Assembly (NCBI RefSeq): GCF_026870175.2
Contig: NZ_CP113977.2
Location: 2,914,001-2,978,000 of the forward strand
Direction: 5' to 3'
DNA: 64,000 nucleotides
From: Flavobacterium aestivum
GTDB taxonomy: Bacteria > Bacteroidota > Bacteroidia > Flavobacteriales > Flavobacteriaceae
Of the stretch, positions 43,296 through 51,795 are shown piece by piece. The notes beneath the pieces were generated by a model. The model saw only the letters and a list, made by a program, of their open reading frames with translations. It made no database searches and was not told the DNA's origin. A program made the translations under genes and the position numbers. The first letter of the stretch is position 1, and every line of letters starts with the position of its first letter.

Positions 43296-43916
43296 ATGAA
43301 TTTTATCACTCCATACATTCAAACAATAAGGACTGTTTTTATAATTGCTGGTATCTCAGCAGCTATTTGGTTTTATAAAGATTGGAAATACAAAACTATT
43401 GAAGTAGAAATTCAAACAGAAAATAATCGCCAAAAGACAATATCGGATAGTATTAAATATACTAATCAAATTTTAAGTGCTAATGAGATAAAAGAGTATT
43501 TTCAATATGAGAATTCGGATTTGAAAAAGAAGCTCGAAAAATCAGGAATTAAGCTTAATCGAATTGAAAGCATTGTTTCGGCTAACTATCATTATAGAGA
43601 TACTGCAAAAAGAGAAACTGATATCTCTAGTTTGGTTGAATCGATAAAAAAGAGTATTCCAAAAAGCCAGGCGTGGAGCGATACGACAAAATGCCAAACT
43701 ATAAAAGGAATTGTTTCTTTTGATGGCCAAAAACTTAAGGTTGTTGTAAATGATCGAGAGTTTAAAAACGAGTCAAATGCTGTAGCTTATTGGGAAAGAC
43801 GACAATGGAATTTTTTAGGGATAAAAACAAGATTTCTAGGAAAGAAACAATTTACTTCGAAAGTGTTTGATGAATGTGGGGAAAGTCGAATATTAAAGAT
43901 TGAAAAAAAGGAATAG
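43296..43916 (+). CDS. Rz-like inner-membrane spanin candidate
   Basis: 206 residues with a single N-terminal span (residues about 11-26, TVFIIAGISAAIWFYKDW) and a long helical, charged ectodomain (ENNRQKTISDSIKYTNQILS, KKKLEKSGIKLNRIES). This is the topology of inner-membrane spanins, and it is the last gene of the lysis cassette. No matching outer-membrane lipoprotein ORF was found in or near it, so it may work alone or with a host protein. A terminator follows. Confidence 0.62.
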   Translation: MNFITPYIQTIRTVFIIAGISAAIWFYKDWKYKTIEVEIQTENNRQKTISDSIKYTNQILSANEIKEYFQYENSDLKKKLEKSGIKLNRIESIVSANYHYRDTAKRETDISSLVESIKKSIPKSQAWSDTTKCQTIKGIVSFDGQKLKVVVNDREFKNESNAVAYWERRQWNFLGIKTRFLGKKQFTSKVFDECGESRILKIEKKE

Positions 43917-43949
43917 TTTTTTTTATTTATTTTGGTTTTAGTTAGGGAG

Positions 43950-43976
43950 GCAGTTCAGAGATGAGCTGCTTTTTTA
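43950..43976 (+). terminator. terminator of the late operon
   Basis: GCAGTTCA / TGAGCTGC stem (8 bp with one G-U pair, 4-nt loop) with a following T-run, 34 bp after the spanin-like gene. Confidence 0.85.
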
Positions 43977-44143
43977 TTTTGATGATATTGGAGTTTAGAG
44001 CCTAGCTAATCACGGGCTATGTGATAACTTGGTATATATGCTAAAGAGGTTTTTGTCTTTGTAATCACAAATTTTTCACATATTTTAACTGTATCTAGGC
44101 TTGTAATTTATTGATTTTTAATTAATTATGTGTAAATAAAATT

Positions 44144-44195
44144 TGCCTTCTAAGCAGGCGGTCGAAGGTTCGAATCCTTCTGCGTTCACTTAAAA
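44144..44195 (+). repeat. attR, 52-bp attachment-site copy
   Basis: Exact copy of 12903-12954. It holds the displaced 3' half of the original host tRNA-Arg, here without a 5' half and so not a tRNA gene. Confidence 0.95.
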
Positions 44196-44221
44196 CGACA
44201 CTAGAAATAGTGTCGTTTTTT
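44192..44221 (+). terminator. original host terminator of tRNA-Arg
   Basis: AAAACGACACTA / TAGTGTCGTTTT hairpin with loop GAAA and a T-run directly after attR. It would have followed the tRNA cluster before integration. Confidence 0.88.
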
Positions 44222-44281
44222 TGTTTTAAATACTTTCCAGTTCCTTTTTAATTTTCCTATTTTTATGAAAATTTATTTGGT

Positions 44282-44935
44282 ATGATTCCTTTATTAAGAC
44301 CTTTGAGGTTTCTCTTTTTTCTTTTATACATAGTCAACTGTAGCTCACAAATTGTGGAAAGTTCCTCAAAACCGCTAGCAGTGGTTAATGATACCACTTT
44401 TGTAAATCTAAAAGACTTCAGTTCTGATTTTGTATATGACATGAAATATGCGACCGAGGATAATTTTCTGAAAGCTAAAGTGTATGATTGTGCAGAATGC
44501 CTTTTAAGATACAAAACAGTAAAGGCTTTAGTTCTTGCTAATCAGCGATTGATGAAAAAAGGTTTTAGAATTAAAATTTTTGATTGTTACAGGCCATTAG
44601 ATATTCAAAAGAGAATGTGGGAAATCGTGCCTAATCCAAAGTATGTTGCTAATCCGGCCAAAGGATCTATTCATAATAGAGGAGGAGCTGTAGATATAAC
44701 GCTCGTAGATTTGAATGGTAAAGAATTGGATATGGGAACTACATTCGATTATTTTGGGGTAGAAGCAAGTCATGGTTATCCAAATTTTTCGAATGAAATA
44801 AAGAAAAATAGAAAGCTTTTGAAAAAAAGTATGGAAAAAGAATGTTTCAATTCTTTTGATTCAGAATGGTGGCATTACAATTTAAAAGCAGCTTTAAATG
44901 ATAAAGTCTCTAATGTCAAATGGAATTGTAAATAA
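44282..44935 (+). CDS. D-alanyl-D-alanine dipeptidase, VanX/DdpX family (M15)
   Basis: 217-residue zinc peptidase that splits D-Ala-D-Ala, probably for recycling wall dipeptide in the periplasm. N-terminal export signal or lipoprotein-type leader (RFLFFLLYIVNCSS, with a possible lipobox cysteine). Zinc-binding motif GSIHNRGGAVDI near residue 130 (SxHxxGxAxD) and a second SEWWHYN near residue 199 (ExxWH) identify the M15D family. It is a stand-alone gene: no ligase or VanH homologue is adjacent, so it is not a glycopeptide resistance cluster. It lies just outside the prophage, 86 bp after attR. Confidence 0.9.
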   Translation: MIPLLRPLRFLFFLLYIVNCSSQIVESSSKPLAVVNDTTFVNLKDFSSDFVYDMKYATEDNFLKAKVYDCAECLLRYKTVKALVLANQRLMKKGFRIKIFDCYRPLDIQKRMWEIVPNPKYVANPAKGSIHNRGGAVDITLVDLNGKELDMGTTFDYFGVEASHGYPNFSNEIKKNRKLLKKSMEKECFNSFDSEWWHYNLKAALNDKVSNVKWNCK

Positions 44936-44954
44936 GATAGCTGATAGTATCAAT

Positions 44955-45005
44955 AAAAAAACATTTTAAAATGGGGTTAAATATGCCAATTTAAAATGTT
45001 TTTTT
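44955..45005 (+). terminator. terminator of the dipeptidase gene
   Basis: Long imperfect hairpin (AACATTTTAAAATGG against CCAATTTAAAATGTT, one mismatch, loop of about 10 nt) with A and T runs on either side. It also lies behind the convergent minus-strand gene, so it may serve both. Confidence 0.75.
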
Positions 45006-45021
45006 GTAAGTAAGGATATTT

Positions 45022-45588
45022 TTATTCTATGCAGCGAATATTGTCAATGAAATAGGTTTCGGGACGATATACTTTTCCATCTAGTTCAGCCGTAAATTCT
45101 TTTTTGAAAACATAATCTTCTGCTTCAGTTGAGTATTTAATTCGCATGAATGAAACAGGAGAAACTTTTAGTTCCTCATAATTGTCCTTCAGAAACATGA
45201 AAATTCCAGATTTTACTCTATTGTCAAATCCTTTTTCGTCTCGAAGCATTGAGCCACAATTATCCTGATCGATATGCTTTAGAGTAACTATTTTACCATT
45301 TTGAAGCTGAAGATATATTCTTGATTCTTTATCAAAGCAATTTGCTTTCATAAATTCTTTACTTTTTTGAATAAATTGAACATTAAGTGTTGGCAAACCA
45401 TCAGTTAATGCTAATGAGTAGAAAATATAATTTGAATTTCCTGCAAAAATCTTTTCACTTATTAAATATTCAGGGGTTGATTTATAGGTCCCAATAGAAT
45501 CGGTAACGTTTGTAGTGTATTGACATGGTTTTTGTGCAAATAAAGAAAAGCTTAAAAAGCTGAAAGTTAGAGTAAGTATGTATTTCAT
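45022..45588 (-). CDS. secreted hypothetical protein
   Basis: 188 residues from ATG 45586-45588, the start of a clear signal peptide (MKYILTLTFSFLSFSLFAQK); an upstream ATG at 45609 would overlap the neighbour and add residues before the signal. The mature part is beta/alpha mixed with a conserved-looking region (YLQLQNGKIVTLKHIDQDNC). No family recognised. It begins 5 bp after the stop of the methyltransferase gene, so both belong to one minus-strand operon. Confidence 0.65.
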   Translation of the reverse strand: MKYILTLTFSFLSFSLFAQKPCQYTTNVTDSIGTYKSTPEYLISEKIFAGNSNYIFYSLALTDGLPTLNVQFIQKSKEFMKANCFDKESRIYLQLQNGKIVTLKHIDQDNCGSMLRDEKGFDNRVKSGIFMFLKDNYEELKVSPVSFMRIKYSTEAEDYVFKKEFTAELDGKVYRPETYFIDNIRCIE

Positions 45589-45593
45589 TTTTA

Positions 45594-46772
45594 TTATAGT
45601 TTGCTGCAAATTAAGACAATTTTATTGTTATTTTCATCTGTTGTAAAAAAACAATATACATTTCCACCTTCTTTGATTTTCCATTTCTTTCTTATGTTTT
45701 CAACAGTTTCCGGAAAATTTCTTGTGGTTACGTTTGCTTTCTTATTTTCTAAAAACTGTTTCATTTCTATTTTGCTATAGATAAAGGAATTTTCAATTTT
45801 AAAAATTCTTCCCGGAAAAGAAACTAGATCATTTGAAGTATATAAATGGGAGTGTTTATGAAGTTTGTTTAGCCTGTAAAAGGCTCCGACTTCATCAAAC
45901 CCTCCTGATTTCATTATTGAGCTATTGGGTTCGTATAAGTATTTTAGAGGTAAACTGTATGTTGGAATTTCTTGTTTTTCGTTTAAAACAAAATCAAAAG
46001 ATTCCGTTTTATCTTTTGCTATAGAAATAGTTTTAATTTTGATATTTCCAACATAACCTTTGTTTAATTCCCAAAGTAATTCTTTTACTTCATTGTCTAT
46101 TGCAACAATGTGAATTGCTTTTACATATTTTAATTCAGATAATCCCGCTGTAATATCAAGTATTGGAGCAGTTTTTATTAATACAGCATCGGATTTGGTA
46201 AAATATAAATCTAGGTATTCAGGTACGTTTGGTAGACAATCTTTTAGCATGAAAACTTTTCCCTTTGTGTCACTTCTTCTTGAAGGATCGATGTATATCC
46301 AATCCCATTTTAAATTTAAAGAGTTTAAAATCTCTAAACTATCACCTGCATGACAAGTGATGTTTTCAATATTTAATTGTTTGAAATTATGCTGTACAAT
46401 ACCAGATAGTTCTGTGTTAATTTCACAGTGGACCACTTTTTTTATTTTTTTAGAAAAATAGTAATCATCTATGCCAAAACCTCCAGTTAAATCAATTAAA
46501 TTTTCACCCGATACAATAGAGGCTTTATAAGCTGCAGTTTTTTCTGAAGAAGTTTGCTCTACAGAAATTTTACTTGGATAGATAATATTTGAGGTCGAAA
46601 ACCAAGTAGGAAGCTTTTCTTTTGCTTTTGTTTTTGCTGCTATTTGATTTAAAATAGCAGCCCATTCTACAGTAGGAAATGGATTTTTTTGAAGTGCCAA
46701 TTTTGATATGGCCACTCCAATATTTAAATTGATAAAATCCTGTATTTTAGGATTTAAAATATCTAAATTCAA
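45594..46772 (-). CDS. class I SAM methyltransferase with THUMP-like domain
   Basis: 392 residues. The methyltransferase core starts near residue 85 with NLIDLTGGFGIDDYYFSKKI (motif I, GxGxxxxx-like), and continues with VVHCEINTELSGIVQHNFKQ and DWIYIDPSRRSDTKGKVFML (a D-P-S-R motif IV). The C-terminal part (about residues 300-392) resembles the THUMP-like region of Bacteroidota methyltransferases. Likely an RNA-modifying enzyme; the substrate is unknown. It overlaps no neighbour and is followed at once by the secreted protein gene; an AI-2E transporter gene lies upstream 1 bp away. Confidence 0.75.
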   Translation of the reverse strand: MNLDILNPKIQDFINLNIGVAISKLALQKNPFPTVEWAAILNQIAAKTKAKEKLPTWFSTSNIIYPSKISVEQTSSEKTAAYKASIVSGENLIDLTGGFGIDDYYFSKKIKKVVHCEINTELSGIVQHNFKQLNIENITCHAGDSLEILNSLNLKWDWIYIDPSRRSDTKGKVFMLKDCLPNVPEYLDLYFTKSDAVLIKTAPILDITAGLSELKYVKAIHIVAIDNEVKELLWELNKGYVGNIKIKTISIAKDKTESFDFVLNEKQEIPTYSLPLKYLYEPNSSIMKSGGFDEVGAFYRLNKLHKHSHLYTSNDLVSFPGRIFKIENSFIYSKIEMKQFLENKKANVTTRNFPETVENIRKKWKIKEGGNVYCFFTTDENNNKIVLICSKL

Positions 46773-46773
46773 T

Positions 46774-47865
46774 TTATATGTTTTTAGTTATTAGTTGGAT
46801 AAATTGATTGTTCGGAAAGAATTCTTTACTAATTACTTTTATTATGGTATATAAAGGAACGGCTATAATCATTCCTAAAATTCCAAATGAAAATCCAGCG
46901 ATTAATATAATTAGAAAAATTTCTAAGGGATGTGAACTTACGCTTTTAGAAAAGATAATAGGCTGAGAAAGATTGTTGTCTATTACTTGAACAAGCCAAA
47001 AGCCTATTAATACATAAATAGTGGTTGGTAATATTTCAGTTTGAAAATCAGAACCCAAATGGCTTATCATGGTTAAAATAGCTGCTAAAATTGAGGCTAT
47101 TAGTGGACCTAGATAAGGAATGATGTTTAAAACTGCGCATAAAAAAGCAATTACTAATACATTGGGTATTCCAAAAATAGATAAAACAATAGTATATAAT
47201 ATGAAAACTATAAACAGCTGAATTAGTAAACCTATAAAATATCTAGAAAGTAATAGGTTTATTTTTTCTATAGAGTTTAAAATTTTCTCTTCGTGAGAGT
47301 CGGGGATAAGTAGTTTGGCTCCATTCAAGAACATTGATTTGTCTTTAAGAAAGAAAAAGGTAATAAATAGTACAGAACCCAAGCCCATACCTAAATTACT
47401 AATTGTCCCTACTACTGAATTTAAAAAATTAGGGATTAAATTGAAATTAATGGCCGATTTAAAGTTTTTCACATCAAAAATTTCTTTAGAGTCTATATGA
47501 TGGTGCTCTAAAAAAATATTTATTTGATTGATAAGTTCTATGCTGCTTTTTTCAATTTCAGCAGTATTTAGAAGAGATAAATTTTGCCCTTGAGATATAA
47601 TTAAAGGAATGAACATCATTATAAAACCTAAAATGATCAGGATATAAATAGTTAAAACAGATATTGTAGCAAAGGTATGGTTGAATTTTAGTCTTTTTTT
47701 GAAAAAATCTAAAATTGGATTTCCAATTAAGGTTAGTATTAATGAAACTAAAAGATAAATTAGTACAGATTGAATTTGATACAGAAAATAAAGTAATAAT
47801 GAAGCTAAAATTAAAGTACCAACTGCTCTTAAGATTCCAATTGCTAGAATTTTGGATGTAATCAT
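46774..47865 (-). CDS. AI-2E family transporter
   Basis: 363-residue inner-membrane protein with about eight spans in the PerM/AI-2E pattern: paired hydrophobic segments at the start (ILASLLLYFLYQIQSVLIYL), a periplasmic/cytosolic loop with the helical ELINQINIFLEHHHIDSKEI, then LIQLFIVFILYTIVLSIFGI, NIIPYLGPLIASILAAILTM and FLIILIAGFSFGILGMIIAV. The substrate is not predictable; family members include exporters and ion-driven antiporters. It starts the three-gene minus-strand operon with the methyltransferase and the secreted protein. Confidence 0.85.
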   Translation of the reverse strand: MITSKILAIGILRAVGTLILASLLLYFLYQIQSVLIYLLVSLILTLIGNPILDFFKKRLKFNHTFATISVLTIYILIILGFIMMFIPLIISQGQNLSLLNTAEIEKSSIELINQINIFLEHHHIDSKEIFDVKNFKSAINFNLIPNFLNSVVGTISNLGMGLGSVLFITFFFLKDKSMFLNGAKLLIPDSHEEKILNSIEKINLLLSRYFIGLLIQLFIVFILYTIVLSIFGIPNVLVIAFLCAVLNIIPYLGPLIASILAAILTMISHLGSDFQTEILPTTIYVLIGFWLVQVIDNNLSQPIIFSKSVSSHPLEIFLIILIAGFSFGILGMIIAVPLYTIIKVISKEFFPNNQFIQLITKNI

Positions 47866-47892
47866 ATCGTTAAATTAGGTTATAAAGATAAA

Positions 47893-47919
47893 AAAACTCG
47901 CTAAGAAGTAGCGAGTTTT
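47893..47919. terminator. terminator after the first M43 protease gene
   Basis: Perfect 11-bp hairpin AAAACTCGCTA / TAGCGAGTTTT with a 5-nt loop. It lies 25 bp past the stop of the minus-strand M43 gene and 28 bp before the AI-2E start. A near-identical hairpin follows the paralogue. Confidence 0.85.
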
Positions 47920-47943
47920 AAAAACTAAAATTACTAGATGTAA

Positions 47944-48894
47944 TTATATTCCGAAACCTGATCTTGCTCCGCCAGAAACGAATAAAGCAGTAATTCTTGA
48001 TTTTTGACCATTGGTAAACATGTACATTCCTCTGTCATCAGTATAGTCCATGTAGTTCATTGTCATCTCATTATGAGTTGGTAAACAAGTGCTAACATAA
48101 GGGTACGCTGGAACACCATAATTTGCAGTTTTGGCTACAGGGGTGTCAGAAACTAAATCGTTTCCACAAGAGGAATCGCCCCAAATATGACGCAAATTCA
48201 TCCAGTGTCCAACTTCGTGTGTTGCAGTTCTTCCTAAATTATAAGGGTAGCTATTACTGGCTGAAAGCCCAAAATATTTAGAATCAATTACAACTCCATC
48301 TGTCGCTAAAGAGCCACCAGGAAATTGTGCATATCCTAAAATTCCTCCTCCAATTTTGCAGGCCCAAATATTTAATGTTTTAGTAGGTGTGGTTGGATCT
48401 ATACCACCTTTTTTAGAGCTTTTCATAGCGTCTCTTGTACCCCATGATGTTTTGGTTGTAGATTTTCGTACAATACCTGCTAATTCAAAAGTGATGTCAA
48501 TATTGGCAGCTACACCTGCAAATTCAGCTGGGATGCTTGAAAAATCAGAGTTTTTTGCAGTAAAGTCTTTGTTTAATACGTCAATTTGAGATTGTATTTG
48601 AGTTGCTGAGATATTTTCTTCAGCTGTTCTATATAAAACATTTACAACTACAGGAATAACTATTTTACCGTTTACTAAACGTTTAGTTAGCATTGCTTTT
48701 TGGGTAAAGGCTTCAATTTGATTCATTCTCAATGCTAAAGTGGGGTCGGCTTTTAATTGTGCTTCAAGAACTTCTTGCGTTGCACAATTGCGAAGAGCAA
48801 TTGCCTCTGTTGAAGGCGCTACGGGTGTATTTTCGTCATTTTGACATGAAAAAAGCATTGTAAATGCTGCTGCGGATAAAATAATTTTTCTCAT
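47944..48894 (-). CDS. M43 family (pappalysin-like) zinc metalloprotease, copy 1
   Basis: 316-residue secreted or surface metalloprotease. Lipoprotein-like N-terminus (MRKIILSAAAFTMLFSCQND, lipobox cysteine at 17). The zinc motif HEVGHWMNLRH (near residue 227) is the M43 form of HExxHxxGxxH with Asn replacing the usual Gly, followed by the Met-turn MNYMDYTDD near residue 280. Pre-domain region about residues 30-100 may act as a propeptide. It is a tandem duplicate of the gene at 49111, which has the same length, with an intergenic of about 216 bp. Confidence 0.88.
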   Translation of the reverse strand: MRKIILSAAAFTMLFSCQNDENTPVAPSTEAIALRNCATQEVLEAQLKADPTLALRMNQIEAFTQKAMLTKRLVNGKIVIPVVVNVLYRTAEENISATQIQSQIDVLNKDFTAKNSDFSSIPAEFAGVAANIDITFELAGIVRKSTTKTSWGTRDAMKSSKKGGIDPTTPTKTLNIWACKIGGGILGYAQFPGGSLATDGVVIDSKYFGLSASNSYPYNLGRTATHEVGHWMNLRHIWGDSSCGNDLVSDTPVAKTANYGVPAYPYVSTCLPTHNEMTMNYMDYTDDRGMYMFTNGQKSRITALFVSGGARSGFGI

Positions 48895-49058
48895 AATAGT
48901 TATTTTATGTTTAAAAAAAATTGATTATCAGTTATTTACAGGCTAATTTACGATTTATTGTTATTAAATTATAAATAAATTGTATAATTATGTTTAGTGA
49001 TAAATGAACGCAGTTTTTTGACTTTGACTATATCAGATAAGATAGATTTTGAATAAAA

Positions 49059-49085
49059 AAAACTCGCTAACAAGTAGCGAGTTTT
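49059..49085. terminator. terminator after the second M43 protease gene
   Basis: Hairpin AAAACTCGCTA / TAGCGAGTTTT, the same stem as at 47893-47919 but loop ACAAG instead of AGAAG. This shows the duplicated segment included the terminator. Confidence 0.85.
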
Positions 49086-49110
49086 AAATTCTAAAATAAA
49101 AGATAAATTA

Positions 49111-50061
49111 TTATATGCCGAAGCCTGATCTTGCTCCACCAGAAACAAATAAAGCACTCATTCTTGATTTTTGACCATTAGTAAACATAAACATACCTCT
49201 ATCGTCAGTGTAATCCATGTAGTTCATTGTCATTTCATTATGAGCAGGAAGACAAGTGCTTACGTGTGGGTAAGCTGGAACTCCATAGTTTGAAGTTTTA
49301 GCAACTGGAGTATCAGCAACTAAATCGTCTCCACATGATGCATCACCCCAAATGTGTCTAAGGTTCATCCAGTGACCAATTTCATGGCTAGCTGTTCTTC
49401 CTAAATTGTAAGGGTAGTTTGCAGTACCTGATAAACCGAAATATTTAGAATCAATTGCAACTCCATCAGTAGCAGCAGCTCCTCCAGGGAATTGAGCATA
49501 ACCTAAGATTCCGCCTCCAATAGTACAAACCCATAGATTAAGAGTGTTGCTTGGTGATGTAGGAGCGATACCTCCTTTTTTAGGATTCTTCATTACATCA
49601 GTAGTACCCCATGAAGTTTTTGTAGTTGATTTTCTGATGATTTGTTTTAGTTCAAAAGTGATACCAACATTAGCAGCTACACCTGCAAATTCAGCTGGAG
49701 TATTAGTAAAGTCAGGGTTTGTTGCAGTAAAATCTTTGTTTAATACATCAATTTGTGATTGTATTTGTGCATCCGAAATATTTTCTGCAGTAGTTCTGTA
49801 TAAAACGTTTACAACTACAGGTATTACTACTTTTCCGTTCACTAAACGTTTAGTAAGCATTGCTTTTTGAGTAAAGGCTTCGATTTGGTTCATTCTGATA
49901 GCCAATGTTGGATCTGCTTTCATTTGTGCTTCAAGTACATCTTGTGAAGCACAAGTTCTTTTTGTAATTGCATTGGTTGAAGTGTTTCCCAGATCAGTTT
50001 GATCATTTTGGCAAGAAAAAAACATTAGCATTACTGCTGCTGATAAAATTAATTTTTTCAT
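49111..50061 (-). CDS. M43 family (pappalysin-like) zinc metalloprotease, copy 2
   Basis: 316-residue paralogue of the adjacent gene with very similar sequence along its length, including a lipoprotein-like start (SCQNDQTD), HEIGHWMNLRHIWGD, and MNYMDYTDDRGMFMFTNGQK. Differences cluster in the first 40 residues after the signal and around residues 150-180. The active-site Glu and three His are all kept, so both copies should be active. It is probably exported to the cell surface. A 330-bp promoter-containing gap separates it from the DUF4159 gene upstream. Confidence 0.88.
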   Translation of the reverse strand: MKKLILSAAVMLMFFSCQNDQTDLGNTSTNAITKRTCASQDVLEAQMKADPTLAIRMNQIEAFTQKAMLTKRLVNGKVVIPVVVNVLYRTTAENISDAQIQSQIDVLNKDFTATNPDFTNTPAEFAGVAANVGITFELKQIIRKSTTKTSWGTTDVMKNPKKGGIAPTSPSNTLNLWVCTIGGGILGYAQFPGGAAATDGVAIDSKYFGLSGTANYPYNLGRTASHEIGHWMNLRHIWGDASCGDDLVADTPVAKTSNYGVPAYPHVSTCLPAHNEMTMNYMDYTDDRGMFMFTNGQKSRMSALFVSGGARSGFGI

Positions 50062-50392
50062 AAATAATTGGTTTTTTTGTTATAAAAAAGTTTGGTTAGT
50101 TAATTATGTCGCAATTTTATAACAAAAAGAATAATTACACAATAATATTTAGCGTTATTTTTTTGTAAAATATTTGAATCCGCATAATTATTGGGCTGAT
50201 GAACAGTGACTTGATTTTTTTAAATACTATTATTCTTGTTAATTAATTTTTAATCACACTTTTAGATTTTTAAAAATAAAGAAAATTAGTGTTAATTTTT
50301 TAAAAATAAGAATTTTATCGCAGATTTTGGTTTTTAAAACTTTAAAAAAAACATTTTTAATGAAAAATGTTTAAATTTTGTGATCGGAATAA
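50062..50392. other. 331-bp AT-rich intergenic region
   Basis: Contains no convincing ORF, RNA gene or repeat. It should hold the promoter of M43 copy 2 on the minus strand and the end of the DUF4159 transcript; no clear -33/-7 pair or strong terminator was found. Confidence 0.4.
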
Positions 50393-51031
50393 TTAATTGG
50401 TAAAGATGTAATTAATGATATTGGCACCCATTTTTAATGCCTTTTCTCGAACTTCAAATGGATCATTATTAACTTCTGCATCTTCCCAGCCATCTCCAAG
50501 ATCGCATTCGTAGGTATATAACAAAACTAATTTTGTACCAACAAATATCCCAAATGCTTGGGCTCTTTTGCCGTCATGTTCATGGATTTTTGGTAATCCA
50601 TTAGGGAAAGAAAATGGTTTTTGAAATATTATGTGAGTCGCAGGTATCTCAACTAAATTATTATTTGGGAATATTTTTTTTATTTCTTTTCGAATATATT
50701 GATCCATACCATAATTGTCATCAATATGAAGGAATCCACCAGCTAATAGATAATTTCTTAAATTTAAGACATCTGCATCACTAAATACTACATTTCCATG
50801 TCCGGTCATATGAACAAATGGATAAGATAGTAAGTCAGGACTACTAGGTTCTACAGTTCTTGGTTTGGATTTAATTTTTGTATTGATATTTGCGTTGCAA
50901 AACTTTATTAGATTAGGTAAAGAGGTTGGATTGGCATACCAATCGCCACCTCCGCTGTATTTTACAAGAGCAATTTCTTGTGAAAAACAGTTGAAAGTAA
51001 TAAAAAGGAAAAATAAATATATTTTTTTCAT
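50393..51031 (-). CDS. DUF4159 domain protein with signal peptide
   Basis: 212-residue exported protein. Signal peptide MKKIYLFFLFITFNCFSQ. The mature part matches the DUF4159 pattern I know: YSGGGDWYANPTSLPNLIKF, PFVHMTGHGNVVFSD, LAGGFLHIDDNYGMDQYIRK and LVLLYTYECDLGDGWEDAE. The fold is thought to be related to glutamine amidotransferase-like domains; function unknown. It lies downstream of rsmE and tsaD on the same strand, 53 bp after rsmE, and may be in their operon. Confidence 0.85.
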   Translation of the reverse strand: MKKIYLFFLFITFNCFSQEIALVKYSGGGDWYANPTSLPNLIKFCNANINTKIKSKPRTVEPSSPDLLSYPFVHMTGHGNVVFSDADVLNLRNYLLAGGFLHIDDNYGMDQYIRKEIKKIFPNNNLVEIPATHIIFQKPFSFPNGLPKIHEHDGKRAQAFGIFVGTKLVLLYTYECDLGDGWEDAEVNNDPFEVREKALKMGANIINYIFTN

Positions 51032-51084
51032 TTAATTATTTTAATGCTAATGAGCTATAGTTGCAATTTATATCTAATTTGATT

Positions 51085-51792
51085 TTATTCTTCATTAACA
51101 AATACCACGCTATGACAGGCAACAACGGCTGCAGTTTCTGTACGTAATCGAGTATTGCCTAATGAAACTGGAATATAATTGTTTTCTAGTGCCAATGCGA
51201 TTTCCTTTTCAGAAAAATCACCCTCCGGACCAATTAAAATAGTATAATTTTCATTAGGTTTTAAGACTGATTTAAGTGTTTTTTTATCTGTTTCTTCGCA
51301 ATGTGCAATTAGTTGCATTCCCTCATTTTTATTTTTTATGAATTCTTTGAATGATACTGCAGGGTTTAATATTGGAAGATGCAATTGGTTGCATTGTTTC
51401 ATTGCCGACAAAATAATCTTATCGTATCTCTCAGCATTTATTACTTTTCTTTCAGATCGGTCACAAATAATTGGTGTGATTTCGTGAATACCAATTTCGG
51501 TTGCTTTTTCAAGAAACCATTCGTAACGATCATTCATTTTAGTTGGTGCTACAACTAAATGTAATTTGTATTTAGGTAATTCTGTTTTTTCAATAGATAA
51601 TACCTGCACTGTGCATTTATTATCGGATGCTAAAGTTATTTCTGTTTTAAATAAAAGGCCTAATCCATTGGTAACAAATAATATATCTGAATCTTTTTTA
51701 CGTAAAACTTTAATTATATGTTTGCTTTCTTCTTTATCAAAAGAAAAGCTTTCGGTTGATTCGGTAATAGTCGGATTATAAAATAATTGCAT
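51085..51792 (-). CDS. rsmE: 16S rRNA (uracil-1498-N3)-methyltransferase
   Basis: 235-residue SPOUT-class enzyme methylating U1498 of 16S rRNA in the 30S subunit. N-terminal PUA-like barrel (HIIKVLRKKDSDILFVTNG), then the SPOUT domain with the SAM knot ILIGPEGDFSEKEIALALEN (near residue 180) and the final VSLGNTRLRTETAAV, which is the RsmE signature. Length is normal. It overlaps nothing and lies 3 bp after tsaD. Confidence 0.94.
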   Translation of the reverse strand: MQLFYNPTITESTESFSFDKEESKHIIKVLRKKDSDILFVTNGLGLLFKTEITLASDNKCTVQVLSIEKTELPKYKLHLVVAPTKMNDRYEWFLEKATEIGIHEITPIICDRSERKVINAERYDKIILSAMKQCNQLHLPILNPAVSFKEFIKNKNEGMQLIAHCEETDKKTLKSVLKPNENYTILIGPEGDFSEKEIALALENNYIPVSLGNTRLRTETAAVVACHSVVFVNEE

Positions 51793-51795
51793 AAC

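Noticed and set aside
44144..44195. A second tRNA-Arg gene at the right end.
   Set aside because: Only the 3' half is present; acceptor 5' strand and D-arm are missing.
44282..44935. Glycopeptide resistance because of the VanX-like gene.
   Set aside because: There is no VanA-type ligase, VanH or VanRS nearby, and such dipeptidases are common in Gram-negative wall recycling.
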